The notes beneath the pieces are model-generated. The model ran no database searches. It worked only from the letters and a program-made list of their open reading frames with translations, and was not told the origin of the DNA. A stretch of 64,000 nucleotides of DNA from Microcebus murinus (lineage: Eukaryota > Chordata > Mammalia > Primates > Cheirogaleidae), in NCBI RefSeq assembly GCF_040939455.1, contig NC_134112.1, positions 24,144,501 through 24,208,500 on the forward strand, written 5' to 3'. Positions 46,792 through 60,839 of the stretch are shown one piece after another (positions within the stretch are counted from its first letter, which is position 1; each line of letters begins with the position of its first letter). A program made the position numbers and the translations under genes.

Positions 46792-47423
46792 AAGATGAGC
46801 ATACCAAGGTGTACCCTTGGAGGATACTGGTGGCCTCTTGCTGCTCATAGGGCCACAGTGGAGATTGTAATATATAGACATTGGCCTCTGAAAGGTGACC
46901 CAGACAGCCGGACAAACCTTACATGATTTGTCAATTTTACAAATTGTTCTCAGAAACTAAGAAACTATATAATACTGCTCCATGTCTGTTGCGAAAATAC
47001 AACACAGATGTATAAAGATTTAGAAAGCAGTTTAGTCATTATAGTTATGAAAATTTAAATGTATCTTTGCAAAGCTGTATTTGTTTATTTTCTGTGCTTT
47101 TTAACTTTGTCAGTTTTCTGTCTCCCCTTCTTAAACCTTCTATCTTCTTCCTTTTTCTATGTCTATAACCCTTTCTCCCATTATTTTTCCTTTATCTGTT
47201 GTTCTTAATTAACTAGCCATATTTTGTCTTATTTTTCTTACATTTCCGGAGTGGATTTTTTTATTTTTATCTTTCTCCTTTATGAAGGAACAGTAAATCA
47301 AGATTCATTTATTACTTACTTGCCTTTGATTTTTCCCCCCCTCTCTTTGAGTCAATAGGAGGTAGAAGAAGCTAACAGTGTCTAGCATAAAGGAAGCATT
47401 TAATAAGTATTAGAAGAAATGCA

Positions 47424-48200
<777 letters not shown>

Positions 48201-48272
48201 TCAGAGGTCCAACTTACTTGTACCAGGAACTATATGCAGGTTTTTTTTTTGATTCATCCTTTTAGGATTTTA

Positions 48273-48616
<344 letters not shown>

Positions 48617-48630
48617 AATATGGTACGTTT

Positions 48631-49139
48631 ATGTATTCAGATGAATCTTTGTGAAATTGTTAGAGGTGTAGTCAAAAATGGGAAAATTCTATAGAGAGAA
48701 GATTTAGTCACCCTGTCATGAAACAACCAAGCCAAATTCATATCCTTTTAAACCTATCTGTATGATTATTTATTTTTTTTTTTAAACTGTAAGAGAATAT
48801 CTGATTTATCAAGAGATCTGGCTGGATTTCTCTTCTACATGATGAAATAATTAAATCATATTGAAACTCCCACTTTATCATGTCAGAACAAAACTGTAAG
48901 GACATGAATCTGCTGGTTTGTTTTGGGAAGTCTAAAAATGATAATGTCATACTAAAGTAGAAAGAAGAGTAATTAGAAAGTATATGTCAACATGAATCAC
49001 AATTTTTTGTTTGTTTTTTCCTAGTAAAGAGTATTACTAGAACTCTTTACTAAATTGTGGCAATTTATAACAATCTCAAAATGCAGAGATTTTTTTTTTT
49101 TTAATTTTTGACTCAGAATTCTAAAAATAAAAACATTTT
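48631..49139. other. intron 1, nothing recognised
   Basis: AT-rich sequence with T-runs. Confidence 0.3.
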
Positions 49140-49400
49140 ATCTTCTGGTTGTGAAAATATTATAGAAAAATATAGAAGATATAGAAAAACATGAAAATAA
49201 ATGATAGAAAATTTAGGAGGTACAGAAAAACATAAAGTACATTCATAATCCCCCCCTCCCAGGGGCTGCTGCTGTTAACATTTGAATCTATTTCCTTTCA
49301 GTCTTTCTTTACATTATTCACTAAATTAGTATATGTAATTTGTATTATGCTTTTCCCATACCCTTGTAACTTCAAACTTTTTTACTTCAAGTACAAATTC
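49140..49400 (+). mobile_element. ancient LINE-like fragment, family unassigned
   Basis: AAAACATAAAGTACATTCAT, GCTGCTGTTAACATTTGAAT and ATTTCCTTTCAGTCTTTCTT follow a known fossil-repeat layout. 57700-57900 may come from a later part of the same family. Confidence 0.45.
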
Positions 49401-51384
49401 TTCATATGTGAAATTTTTAGTGCCTGCCTTATATTGGATGCACACACTTGAATTTAAAATAGTTCATGAATATTCTTCACATTCAGCCTACAGATTCCTG
49501 AATCACTGACCTTGAGAGCGAGTTCCCTTTAGTTGTCAGGCCATTTCAGGGGCTAGGAGGCCAGGTGGCCTGTGGCACAAGAAGTGTGTGGACTTTATAG
49601 CCACACACACCTCCTTTCAGACCCCTCTTGCGTGCTTCCTAATCGCTCCCCACCGCGAAGCTTGGGCCAGTTGCTTGGCTTCTTAGGAGCGGGAAAGGCC
49701 CTTCTGTGCTCGGCAGTGGTCATGCCCAAATGTGCAGGCCGTGCTGGCCCGGGACGGCATTTCCACTGGTCTGCAGTGAAATGGGAATAAAACGTAGACA
49801 CACTGTAGTGAGTGTTTCTTCAAGTTACAAGTGTCATTTGTGGACTTTCTTTGGAGGCGATGCCTTTTAATGAGTACGCATGCTGTTGCTTTTAGGAAAT
49901 AATGATAGTAGGTATCTTTTTCTTTGAACTCTTTTATGGGGCATTACTTTTTTTTTTTTTTTGACGTCCTGCTTTGTGAAATCCAAAAGTCTGGGAGTGG
50001 CTCTTTTGCAAGCCAGCTGTGCCAAATTATTGGCAGTTCCCGACTTTTCCCACCAGCGTGTCTTTGCTCACCCCGTTGGTACTTCCTTGAATACCTGACC
50101 CACCCTTTTACAGAAGACAGAGTCTGTCAAAATTCCCTGAAGCATCGTCACCCAACCCCTTAAGCTTTCTGCACCTGCCTTCCCATTAGGTAGGGTGATC
50201 CCTTCCTCCCTTGAGTAACACTCATTTCAGTCACTCAGTTCCCTGAATGCCTCCCCTAAAGAGCCTAGAAAGTTCCTTGAAGAAGTAGAATCCTTGTTAG
50301 AGGACCATTCTGTCCCCAAAGGAGCCAGGGGATGCCTCTCACGGTGCTCCTGGCTGGCAAGGGCTCAGAGAAAGGTAAAACCTTCCTGAGCAAACCGCCT
50401 CTTCTTGCAGATCCTGGGGGTGCTGTTTGCTCTAGCGGTCACTGCCAAGGCTGCTGCCAGAAGGGACTTTTCCAATCAACATTGTCAGACGTTTCATTTC
50501 ATCAGTATGTTTGTGTCATCAGGGGAAGAATCAGAATGTGCAGAAGACAGTGGAATAAGAAAATGGACAATGAGATGAGTTTTAGGAGCAAGTGGATGAA
50601 TTAGTAATTTAGCCCATTGCTATATCACATATTTCAGCAGATACATTCATATCAGGCAAATATCAGGTTTAAAGGTAAGTGAACTTTTCCCCCATCAGTT
50701 CACATTGAAGATAAATGTGTGCTTGTGTGGGCATTTATTCGAACCCTTGGGTTCAGGCCTTCCCATCACCTCTTTATTTCTGCTGTCTTACCAGCTAGGT
50801 TCTTCTCCCTATTTCTTACACTGAGAAATTCACCAGTGAGAGAGGCATGCCAAGCAGGACTTGCAGTAGCCCAGAAATACAAGGCCCCGTATGGCTGAGA
50901 GACAGGGGTGGTGCAGGGACCTTTGAGTTTGACCCAGGCCTTTCTGCTTTGCCTGCCTTTGCATGCCTATTTACGTCTTGATCTTCAGAGGAAAAAAATA
51001 GATGATATGCTGCCCTTTCTTTCTCCATGGATATCTTTCTTGACACTAGCGACATACTTCTTTGGCACTTTTTCCAGTCTGATAGGCATTAAGAAAAAAA
51101 GGCTTTTCATGCATTTGTTGACAGAGCGAGAAAGGAGATATAGTTGTCTGGTTCAGTTGCTAAGATATGAGAATGTGGACTGCTTAGGGACAGGAGGGTC
51201 TGCAGCCCAGTTCATATGTGCATGCTCCCTGCTATCACAAGAAAGGTGGCCCACCACCCTGGATTCCTTCGTCAAAAGTGACAGTCACAGTGCTTAATGC
51301 TAGGGAAGAAAAAGTTATCATTTTGCTATATACCTGACTTTGGATTAGGAGAAAAGATTCAGGCACCAACTTTTTTTTTTAACT
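49401..51384. other. intron 1, nothing firmly recognised
   Basis: 49500-49800 has a GC-richer stretch with a MIR-like end. 50908-51297 has an open frame with no family likeness. Confidence 0.3.
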
Positions 51385-51545
51385 TGTAAAACTGTTTTTA
51401 ATTTTTTTTTTTTAAATTTCAGAATATTATGGGGGTACAAACATGTTGGTTACATAATGCCTATGTCTTGCCCAAGCCAGGGCTACAAGCATGCCCTTCC
51501 CCCATACAATGTGCACCACATCCATTAGTTGTACCCACTTTTTGT
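51385..51545 (-). mobile_element. L1 3' UTR end, antisense
   Basis: After a T-run: TTTCAGAATATTATGGGGGT, ACAAACATGTTGGTTACATA and CATCCATTAGTTGTACCCAC. This 3' UTR form is, as far as I recall, common in strepsirrhine genomes. Confidence 0.75.
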
Positions 51546-51794
51546 TAATGTCAGAGCAATATAGTAGATCCATAAAGCCAGTATAAGCAGATGGGACAAA
51601 CCTCATCTGTCGTTAAAGACTCCTCACCTTCCCATATCCAACTGCATGACTGCAAGAAGGTTTCTTCCTGCAGACTGAGTCGCAAGTATCCTTGGTGGAG
51701 TGTGGCCTAGCAGTGAATCAGGGAATCCTGCCCTGTTATTTGGTTGCTGTCTGATTATTGTGCACCGAGTTTTTCTGCACAGCTAATGTTGAGC

Positions 51795-51905
51795 TTATGG
51801 AGGGCAGAGACCGTATCTTTCTCTTTTCAATTTATTTTACTGAAAAAGATCTCTAACATCCAGGAGGAACTTGGAAAATGTGTTCTGAATGAATGAATAA
51901 AACCT
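51795..51905 (+). mobile_element. L2 LINE 3' end
   Basis: GAGGGCAGAGACCGTATCTT and TGTTCTGAATGAATGAATAA. Confidence 0.75.
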
Positions 51906-52534
51906 TTTCTTAGACCTCACTATAATGACACCAAATCAAATCTAGCCATATAATACTCAGATATGCCTTCTGAGTAGATTGGAAGTTAGAAGATTAGACT
52001 ATATGCATAAAGATATTCTCTGAAGTCTATAACAGCAAAGAATTGGAAATATCCTAAATGAGTAATGATGAGAGGGGAATGGTTAGGTAATGAGTACATT
52101 CACGTAGTCCACCGTGTAGCCTCTAGAAAATGATGGTGTGTAGCATCCCAAAGAAACACCTGTGATAAAGTGCTGTTATCAACATGGCATTCCAAATTAT
52201 ATACATGTTCACAAAAGTTTGGAAAACTCACTTGCATCGGAAAAAAGAAAAGAAATTTCACAAAAATGTGGAGAGTTGGTTGTGGTGGATTATGAGTGAT
52301 TTCTCTGTTTTCCAAATGTCTTGGAAGGTGGCTAAACTTTCATAATGTTAAAAAAAAATTTATTTTTTTTGTTGCTAGTAGAGGGAAAAGTGACCTGAAA
52401 GAAATACATCAAATGTGTACAGTTGCTAAATCAAGGAGTCAGTACTTGGATACTTATTCTTTGGACTTTGCTGTGTAATGGGAAAGAATCGGCAACTTTT
52501 TGAGTACTGACATGACACTCAAAGGAAACACTGA

Positions 52535-52670
52535 TTGGGACATTTTGGATTTCAGATTTTCAGATTAGGGATGCTTAACTGGTAAAGATAATGCAAATAT
52601 TCCAAACTCTGAAATCTGAAACACTTTGGGTCCCAAGCATTTTGGATAAGGGAGACTCAACCTGTAGTAG
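52535..52670. mobile_element. DNA-transposon-like repeat, family unassigned
   Basis: GGACATTTTGGATTTCAGAT, ATTAGGGATGCTTAACTGGT, then the inverted theme CAAGCATTTTGGATAAGGGA and CTCAACCTGTA. The two halves are complementary in part. Confidence 0.55.
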
Positions 52671-53454
52671 GTTAGGAACAAGGACATAGCAACAAGAGGA
52701 ATAGTGACAGTTAACATTCTAAGAAGAAGATGGGAACTTCTATTTAAAAATGACAGTTGTCTAGGGCCATTTAAAATAAGGAGACACTAGTCTACCAAAC
52801 ATGGTAACCCCTGAGGACATCTGTGTTTAAGGGCTTAGCACAGTAGTCAGACTGTTTATAATGATGCTTCTGCGTCATCAAGTAAACATTTAATTATGTT
52901 CAGTAGGTTCTGTTTAATAAGGCATAGAGTTAGTACCTTTTTAGTACTTAATTAGTACTTAGGGCATTTAATATGATGTATTTCAGTTATCTGAAGATTC
53001 ACTCATATAATACCTGAAGATCCTGAATCTTCAAGTGCTATGGGGTAGCTTTTGTCCTCCTCAAAGTGGACAAGTGACAGTCCATTAGGTATATCACCAT
53101 TCCCTATAACAAATACTTACTGATCAACTGATCAGTGGCGGATGGCTTTCTTTAATTGAGTGTTCATATAATCTGTTATATTAGTTAATAGTTAAGAGAT
53201 TTCTTCACAATATTGGCCTCTCACCTGCTGGCTTCTTTTCCTTAGTTTATTTACTCATTTCTAACTCTTGATTTAAATTCTTATTGCCTTCCTGAGCTTG
53301 GTCCTCTTGACAGGTGTTATTTTTGTACCTGGCCAAGTGACCAAAGCCATATTGATGTTTCTGTGGAGGACAAAATCAAGGAAAGTCAAAAACAGTATTT
53401 AGATTATTAGCATAGGGCTTGTATTAGGGCTTGTCGGAAAGGTATAAAATTGAT
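52671..53454. other. intron 1, nothing recognised
   Basis: No gene or repeat recognised. Confidence 0.3.
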
Positions 53455-53925
53455 GTGGAGAAATGGAGTACTACTCAGTGAGAAGAAGAAGCAAACTCTT
53501 TATCCACAAAGCAATGTGCATGAATCTCAAAACCACCATACTGAGTGAAAGAAGCCAGACACAAAGCTTCATACAGTAAGAATTTATATGAAATTCTAGA
53601 AAAGGCAAGACTATTGAGACAGGAAGCAAATCAGTGGTTGCCAGGGTTCATTCTGGGATGGGGGAGGGAGATTGACTACAAAGAAGCACAACTTTTAAAA
53701 ATTTTTTTATTTATTTTTTCTTTTTTCTAATATTTTTTTTCTTTCTTTTTTTAACCAGATGTACAAGGCCAGTGGGGAACTTTTTAAAGGAGGTACAAAT
53801 GTTCTATTTTTTAACTGTGTTAGCGGTTGCCCAACTATACACATTTACCGAAGCTCATCAAGCTATACACTTAAAAATGGATGAATCTTATTTTCTATAA
53901 ATGCTTTCTCAGTAAAGCTGGTAAG
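53455..53925 (+). mobile_element. old L1 3' region
   Basis: GTGAAAGAAGCCAGACACAA, TATATGAAATTCTAGAAAAG, ATCAGTGGTTGCCAGGGTTC, then after a T-rich interruption (53695-53775) CATCAAGCTATACACTTAAA. An L1M-class 3' end. Confidence 0.85.
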
Positions 53926-55334
53926 TTTATATGGAGAGAGCCTCCAATCACTTTTCCTATTCCTTTGAAGATGAATTGTTACCAAACCATTTTCAGTCTT
54001 ATTATCTGTTGGATGTCTACAAGAAACTAGCCTGCTTGATGTTGAAAAACACTTCATTTAACATTACTTAGGGTTAAGATTAAGTGATTGATGATTAAGC
54101 TTTGGGGTCAGGGTAACATTTATCCTGGGCTTTGGATTTTCTCTGTCTCCATTTCCATATATGCTCAGGAGTGTTTTCTTATTTACCTCCAGTATTTTGG
54201 GAGGCATGTCCTCCTGGTCTCATACCCTCGGTGCCCAGAAAAGCAAAGATTACACACACGAACCTTGCCTCGTAGACCTTTCAGTGCTCTGGGCATTTTA
54301 GCTACCTTTTCCTTGGCCCTTCCACCTGCTGGAAATGTGGATCAGGTTTGGAAGGGATCAAGGGTAGGAGCTCTCTTAGTTCTTTTATTCCCTATTCAGC
54401 ACTGCAAATGCTCTATGACCTCTGTCCTGGCAGTATTGAATGTATTTTGAGGTTTTAGAGGACAGTAATTTTTAAAACAGAAGAGAGGAGATTGATCTCA
54501 TTTCCCAGCTAAAAAGTAAATTGAAGAAGACCAACCAAAATTAAATTTTAAGTTTCATCAAAATTTACATTTTACTTTTCCTTCTTGGAATATAAATAAT
54601 ATGCTGAGAAACCAAAGTGCAAATTTTCCAGCAAGCTTAACATGGATTTAAAAAGCCTGAGATAGAAAATTAGGAATCTTTATTCATCCATTCATTTTTC
54701 TTTTAAAAAAACTGAAAGTCTTATTTGTAATATAAATGAGCATATTTGGTACCAGATGATTACACTGTGATTAAACTGCAATTATACCTATTTATTTATC
54801 TTATATTATTTTTTCCCTTCAGCCTCAGAATAGATTATTTTCCCTCAGTCGAGATTTTCAGTCAGTCATAACTAACCATCATAGGCTTCTGTTTATTTTT
54901 GATGTCAGTTTACTGTTTATTTAATTATTTTTAAGTTAGGTTTTATTTTCTTTTCTCTTTCCACTTTGACCACTCTGTAAAGAGCCTGCCAGACGCTGGC
55001 AGTGAGCAAGCCCCAACCTCCTGGTGACAGAGTGGTGTCACTGCTGATTGGCAGGCAGGTCCTGAGACTCTGGAGCGAGACTGCAGCTCCCATTGTTTCC
55101 TGCAAATGTCTGCCTCTCAGGGCCCTGGAAATTGATGACTGAATAATGCAGTGTATACACACCGAGAACTTAGGATTCCAGACAGAATGGTCTGTTTCTC
55201 TTTTGATGCATTGTGCTGAGAATATGTGCAAAGCTTTCTTGGTCTCAAGCCTTCAGTTCTTTCATTGCCTCTAATATTTCAACCTTTTGGAAATCAGCAG
55301 TATCTTTAATCTTTTTCTTATTACTGGCTAGGGG
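53926..55334. other. intron 1, mostly unique
   Basis: No transposon recognised. 54830-55240 is repeat-free and of mixed composition. A possible regulatory stretch, unproven. Confidence 0.3.
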
Positions 55335-55475
55335 CTAATCACTGGACTTGAGGCTGATTCACTATGTGACCTTGGATTTGAGTTCTCTTATCTTAAAATT
55401 GGGAGGATAGTACTGTCTGCATCAGAGGGATTGTGGTTTAGAAAAGCTAATCAGTGATTATAAAGCAATTTGTAA
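55335..55475 (-). mobile_element. MIR fragment, antisense
   Basis: CACTATGTGACCTTGGATTT, then AAAATTGGGAGGATAGTACT. Confidence 0.65.
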
Positions 55476-55564
55476 ACATGCTTACCAATGCAGAACCTGT
55501 TCCAAGTTCTTTCCCTTCTCCTTATCCCACCACCCAGCAACTTTAATCTTCATAGGCTTATTTG

Positions 55565-55710
55565 TTAGTTCATTCAACACTTTTTTTTTTAGAGCAGCTT
55601 GTAGGCTCCAGTGCTGTTTTAGGTGCCGGGTAGTCAGCAGTGAATGAAATTGACTTTGCCTTCCTAGAGCTTGCATTTTGGTAGGAAAGACAGATAATAA
55701 AACAATAAAC
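55565..55710 (-). mobile_element. L2 fragment, antisense
   Basis: GTTAGTTCATTCAACACTTT, CTTCCTAGAGCTTGCATTTT and GACAGATAATAAAACAATAA. Confidence 0.75.
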
Positions 55711-55794
55711 ATGTCCTGGCTTGTGTTTTTAAATGTCAATCTGGCTGCATTGATGAGACTGTACTTCCTTTTATGGGTAGTATCATTTTCTCTT

Positions 55795-55805
55795 GTTATT
55801 TTATT

Positions 55806-55837
<32 letters not shown>

Positions 55838-56162
55838 CTTTTTTGAGACAGAGTCTCGCTTTGTTGCCCAGCCTAGAGTGAGTGCTGTGGCGTCAGCCCA
55901 GCTCACAGCCATCTCAATCTCCTGGGCTCAAGCGATCTTCCTTCCTCAGCCTCCCGAGTAGCTGGGACTACAGGCATGCACCACCATGCCCGGCTCATTT
56001 TTTCTATATATATTAGTTGGCCAATTAATTCCTTTCTATTTATAGTAGAGACGGGGGTCTCACTCTTGCTCAGGCTGATTTCGAACTCCCGACCTCGAGC
56101 AATCCGCCCACCTCGGCCTCCCAGAGTGCTAGGATTACAGGCATGAGCCTCCGTGCCCGGCC
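55795..56162 (-). mobile_element. lemur-type Alu, antisense
   Basis: Begins with a TA-repeat/poly(T) tail, linker TATTAGTTGGCCAATTAATT, ends GAGCCTCCGTGCCCGGCC. The target-site duplication TCATTTTCTCTT is at 55783-55794 and 56163-56174. Confidence 0.95.
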
Positions 56163-56304
56163 TCATTTTCTCTTATATTTAAAGGATCTGTCAGGATCTG
56201 CCTGTATTTCCAAAGACTGGACAAAGACAACATTCTTTCTCCTTGGTCAAAGGGATGCTGCTAGAGGTGACTGATTAAAGGTAACTGCTAGAGGGTAGAA
56301 GAAA

Positions 56305-56690
56305 CAGTCCTTCCGTTTATTGATTCCTTCCTTAATTACTGAGCATGTTATACACCTGGAGCTATAGGAAGACAGGCACACTGACCAGGAACTACAGTAT
56401 AGTGCGACACTTTGGCTAAGGAGGAGGACGTATGTGTTCAAAGTGTAGCGGTAGAAGTGGCACCTGAGGGAAGCAGGGAAGGTTGAACCAGAAATACATT
56501 GCCTTGAACTGAAACTTGACATGGGCACTCAAGTGCCAGGAGGGACTTTCCAAGCAGGGAATGGCACTACAAGGCTGAGATGTCGCAGAGAAAGCTTGAT
56601 GACTTCTGGACGTAGAAGTGTTTCAGTCAATCTAGGATATAGAGAAAGAGGCGTGGAGTTGTGTAAGATGAGGCTAGACCCAGAGGGTTA
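56305..56690 (-). mobile_element. L2-like fragment, antisense
   Basis: CTTGAACTGAAACTTGACAT, GGACTTTCCAAGCAGGGAAT and CAAGGCTGAGATGTCGCAGA follow reversed L2 order weakly. Confidence 0.45.
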
Positions 56691-57434
56691 GACCTAGGGT
56701 TAGACAAAACTCTTCACTCTGTCTCTCAGAAGACGGTGGATCAGCATGGCCCAGTGACTGTCCTAGTAAGTAGCTGCAGGCAGGGTTGAGACTGAAAGTT
56801 CTCCTTACTCGCAGTACAGTGCTCTTCCTGCTCTAACACAAGTGCCTGTGATTTTATCGCTGGACACAGAATAAGCCCTAGGCAGGGTTGATCAATACAA
56901 TGAACTGGATTGCATCTGGTATGGTTGTACAGTTTATTCATTGTGCATGAGAGGAGGGGCTGGGGTGTGGAAATCCAGCCTGCTTTCTGCTGGCCATGCC
57001 CTGCATCCTGTGCTGGGTTGCTTTCCTGCCCAGGAGAAGAGGTATGTACCTGTTTTGAAGTCCCATATAGATTCTGTATTGGCTAGCAGGGCCCTGGGTG
57101 GCCTGTAGAGACATGTCTTCACTCTGAGGGGCAGAAACAGTGAGCAATTTAAGTTCTGCACCAGGGCCTTTTATACTTGGCTTCTTATTAAAGTGTCCTC
57201 TGTGCTAGGAGCTAAAAGTGGCAGGACAAAAGGAAAGGTGCCAACAGTGAAAGGCCTTGAATGTTTGGGAAATACTTGTGCAGCCACCTCCTCCAGTGCC
57301 CTTAGAACTTATTTCTGACTCTGGGAGGTTGGTGTTCTGTAAGTCTTTATTTTAGATGGAGGCCCCTCAGTGAGCCACAGGGAATTTGCTACTGCTCACC
57401 TGGCTCTGAAAGACTCAGATGTCACTGAAGCTTC
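56691..57434. other. intron 1, nothing recognised
   Basis: No gene or repeat recognised. Confidence 0.3.
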
Positions 57435-57595
57435 AGAAGTGGTTCTCAAAGTGTGGTCCTTAGACCACCTGTGTTGGAATCGTTGTGTAGGGGGGTGGTA
57501 CATATGAAAGTTAGCAGTTTCTGAGTGTTTCTGTAAACCTACCATAACAGAATCTCTGGGGATGAGATCTAGGAATTTCAGCAAGCTCCCCCAAA
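57435..57595 (+). mobile_element. MER20-type hAT MITE, partial
   Basis: AGTGGTTCTCAAAGTGTGGT and CAGAATCTCTGGGGATGAGA. The right end is missing. Confidence 0.75.
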
Positions 57596-57699
57596 AATGT
57601 TTATGGCCAGTAACATTTAAGAAATTCTATTTTTTTTTATTTTTCATGTCCTGTTGACAAAGAAGAAGAAGAAAAAATATTTGAACATTACTAGGAAGA

Positions 57700-57900
57700 T
57701 AAGGAATGATCTTGAAAATCATTCCATATCAGTAGTAGAGCTGCCTCATTCTTTATAATGACTGCCTAGTATTTCACTTTGTAGATGTGCTGTGATTTAG
57801 CTAAGGAGAATTTTTCTCACTTCAGTCTTTTTCCTAACTGTAAACCTAGTGATAGGTTATTTACCAACTTGTGTATTGACCATTACTAATTTTTAAATAT
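57700..57900 (+). mobile_element. LINE-like fragment, family unassigned
   Basis: CATTCTTTATAATGACTGCC followed by TAGTATTTCACTTTGTAGAT. A decayed form of a common LINE-derived motif. Confidence 0.45.
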
Positions 57901-59449
57901 TTATAATAAAAGAAATTAGAAAAGAGTGTTTTGTCGGGCTTATTTTTCAGCTTTATGCATGTAGGCATACTGGTTGAGATACTAAAAATTATTTCTTACT
58001 GCAAGCTATGATAAAAATTCTGAAAGCCATAGGTTCAGAGAACTATAAATAAAATATCTGCCTGTCAAGCACCTAACATCAAAACCTTATGTTATCTTTT
58101 GGAGGGTGAGGTCATAGTAACTGCTGAACTTACTTTATATGAATATTTATACCAAACACCAGGATTTTTTTTTTAATTTGGCATATGCCTAATAATAATG
58201 AAGACTTCTTATTTGTAAAGCATGCTTTATTGACAAAGTCTAGTTTGATCTTGGGACTATAGAAAATGTAATAACACAAAAGTTGAATTGACAGTCTTAT
58301 TGGAATTAACTTGACATTAAAGACAGCATTTTTACTGAGGAAACTGGCCTGGTTTGGGTAGTATTGGCCTCTTACCAACACCTTACAGGAATCTTCTGGC
58401 ATTCCGTCACTGTGTACCTAAAGAACCTAGGGCAAGTTCTTGGACTCCACCTCTATAGCTCCAAAGCTGAGCCTCTGAAAAATCCTTTTAAACTTTCTCT
58501 TCTGGTTGTCAGGCTTTCCATGTAGGAGCTATGTGTTCATTTTGTTTGTTAACTTAAACTTTCTAGAAGTCACATGTCTCTGAGTTGTGTCTAGGTTGCC
58601 TTTCTATTTAACATTCGGCTTGGGATTTCGCTGTAACAGGATATGGGCTGTGGCTGCATCTTTTGAGCCTGTGAATTTTTGTTCTACCCCAAATTAAAAG
58701 CTGGGATAGCATAACATAACTGAGAGCTTCCTCAACTATGTGCTTGGAATGAGTTTCACATGTGCCACCAGATATTCACGGCTGTAAATTTCTTTCTGTG
58801 TTAAAGCATTTTAACATTTCTTACAACCATTCAAAAAGTTGCAACAGTTCAAATTATATGTGAACGTCACTTGTATGGCTCCCTTTGTAAACTTCTTGAA
58901 TTCAGTGATTTCAAAAGATTTGTGCTTGGAATATTTATAAAAATTCATTGCTTACTATCTTTCCTAGTATTTTATTCTTATTATAATAATGTTATATAAA
59001 GACAAAAGTGGATATTTTTCACCAATCTGCCGCATGACCTCTGCCTAGTTCAATGTGTTGTGTACATCCTATCATTTACTGCGTTTGTCATGATGTGAAA
59101 AACACTGGGAAGAACAAACAGAGTCCATTGGGAGGCTGGACGGTAAACCTCCTGAGGAACATTCTAAGGGCAGACATTAATTAAATTATCTCTCCCAGCC
59201 CAGATCTACTGAGTCAGAATCTCAGTGGGGTTTGTGTTGAGGGGCAGCAAGCGCAGGTTTCTTGGACTGCAGTAAAAATACTATAATGAGTATTTTTGTT
59301 GGTTAGCTCCTTTCATATTTGATAGCTCAGTCACTTTGCTGTCTGCCTGTGTTCTGGGCAGCGAGGACTTGTGACTTCATTCAGCCTTTACAGGAGCTGG
59401 AATCCATGAAGGACTCATCTTGTCAGAGTAAGAACGTTTTTCTGCAACT
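57901..59449. other. intron 1, nothing firmly recognised
   Basis: Apart from a MER5/MER20-like CTACTGAGTCAGAATCTCAG at 59207-59226 I see nothing. Confidence 0.3.
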
Positions 59450-59690
59450 TCTTCTCCCTCTCTCACCTCCTTCTCTTTCCAGAAAGAACCATCCCCTCCT
59501 CCACGTTCCCCCAGCACATCACTCTAAACTCATACCTCCATATCATCATGCTTGTCCCTAGGGCCGTTGCCTCCTACTCAACTGTAAGTTCCCTGAGGGC
59601 AGGATGTTGTCTTCTTTTCCCTCGTGTCCAGGGCTGGTCATTTGGTGGATCCTCAGTAAACATAGTTAAATGAATGAATTACAGAGTGTA
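59450..59690 (+). mobile_element. L2 LINE 3' end
   Basis: CTCAACTGTAAGTTCCCTGA, GGGCAGGATGTTGTCTTCTT and AAATGAATGAATTACAG. Confidence 0.75.
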
Positions 59691-59724
59691 GGGCAACAGG
59701 AAAAGCAAATACTAAGTGTATGGC

Positions 59725-60118
59725 TTCCTATGGCTGTCATAATAAAATGCTGTACACTGAGTGGCTGAAGCAATAGAAATTTGTTTGTTGTCTCACAGTT
59801 CTAGAAACTAGAAGTGTGGGCATCATGGTGCTGTCAGGGCCATGCTCCCTCTGATGGCAGTAGGTCCTTGGCTTGTGGCAGCATAACTCCACTATTCACA
59901 TGGTGTTGTCCTTGAGTGTGTGTCTGTGTGTTCAAATGTCTCGTTTTTATAAAGAAACCAGTCACATCGGATTGGAGACTCATCGTAACTAATGACTCAT
60001 CATAACTCATTAGATCTTCAAAGGCCCTCTTTTCAAATAAAGTACATTCTGAGGTACTTTGGGTTAGGACTTCAATATATGGACTTGGAGGGGACACAGT
60101 TCACCTCGTGACACTAAC
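59725..60118 (-). mobile_element. MaLR LTR (MLT1-like), antisense
   Basis: TTCCTATGGCTGTCATAATA, GTCTCACAGTTCTAGAAACT, CAGGGCCATGCTCCCTCTGA, and near the end TACATTCTGAGGTACTTTGG. A solo LTR with no internal sequence. Confidence 0.85.
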
Positions 60119-60454
60119 AATTCCCTGGCTGTCCAGCTGGTGCGGAGAAGGAGTGGGCCCTTGCAAAGAGCTTCCTTTGGTCTTTTCCTTGAAAGGTCTG
60201 GCCACGGTTTGGAAGGGGTGGGTGGATGGCCCTTCAGCTCCTCAGGCACTGACAGGAACATATGAAATCAGAGTTTTGTGGTAGAATATAAACCAAGATC
60301 AGGTGTCACCATGGGCGGTGGGGAGATTTGTCACTGATGGTAAAGCAGAGGACTGGGACAAGGCTGCTGAGAGGCTGTCAGAGCTGGGCGGTGGGGCAGC
60401 AACTCAGTCCTTCCACTTTGGCCCTACCCTCACCTAATTAATTAGCCAGTTAAT

Positions 60455-60665
60455 TAATTCATTCACCATTGAGTGGTGGTACAGTTTCTAAGCGGCTTTC
60501 ACCTACGCTACCTCATTTGAGCCTCCAGTCAACTCTGGCAGGTAGGCAGTGCCGGAGCCTCCACTGTATAGACACGGAAACTGAGGGCGTGTTCACACAG
60601 CACGCAAGGGCTGAGCCTGAGGTCCCAGGCCAGGTCTTTGGATTCCTTATTCAGTGCCCTAGTAC
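60455..60665 (+). mobile_element. MIR SINE
   Basis: CTCATTTGAGCCTCCAGTCA, GACACGGAAACTGAGGGCGT and TTCACACAGCACGCAAGGGC. Confidence 0.7.
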
Positions 60666-60839
60666 CCGGCGTCTGCAGTTTCCTTCGGGGACTGCCGGTC
60701 CGCGCAAGCGTGCGCTCAGCATGGCAGAGACCCAGGGCCCTTTGGAGGAGAGGGGAGGCACGCATCCTTCAGAGAACAAGTTCGGATCAGAAGCCTACTA
60801 GGATTTACAAATCAGATTTCCTCTCTGTCTTTGAAAAGT

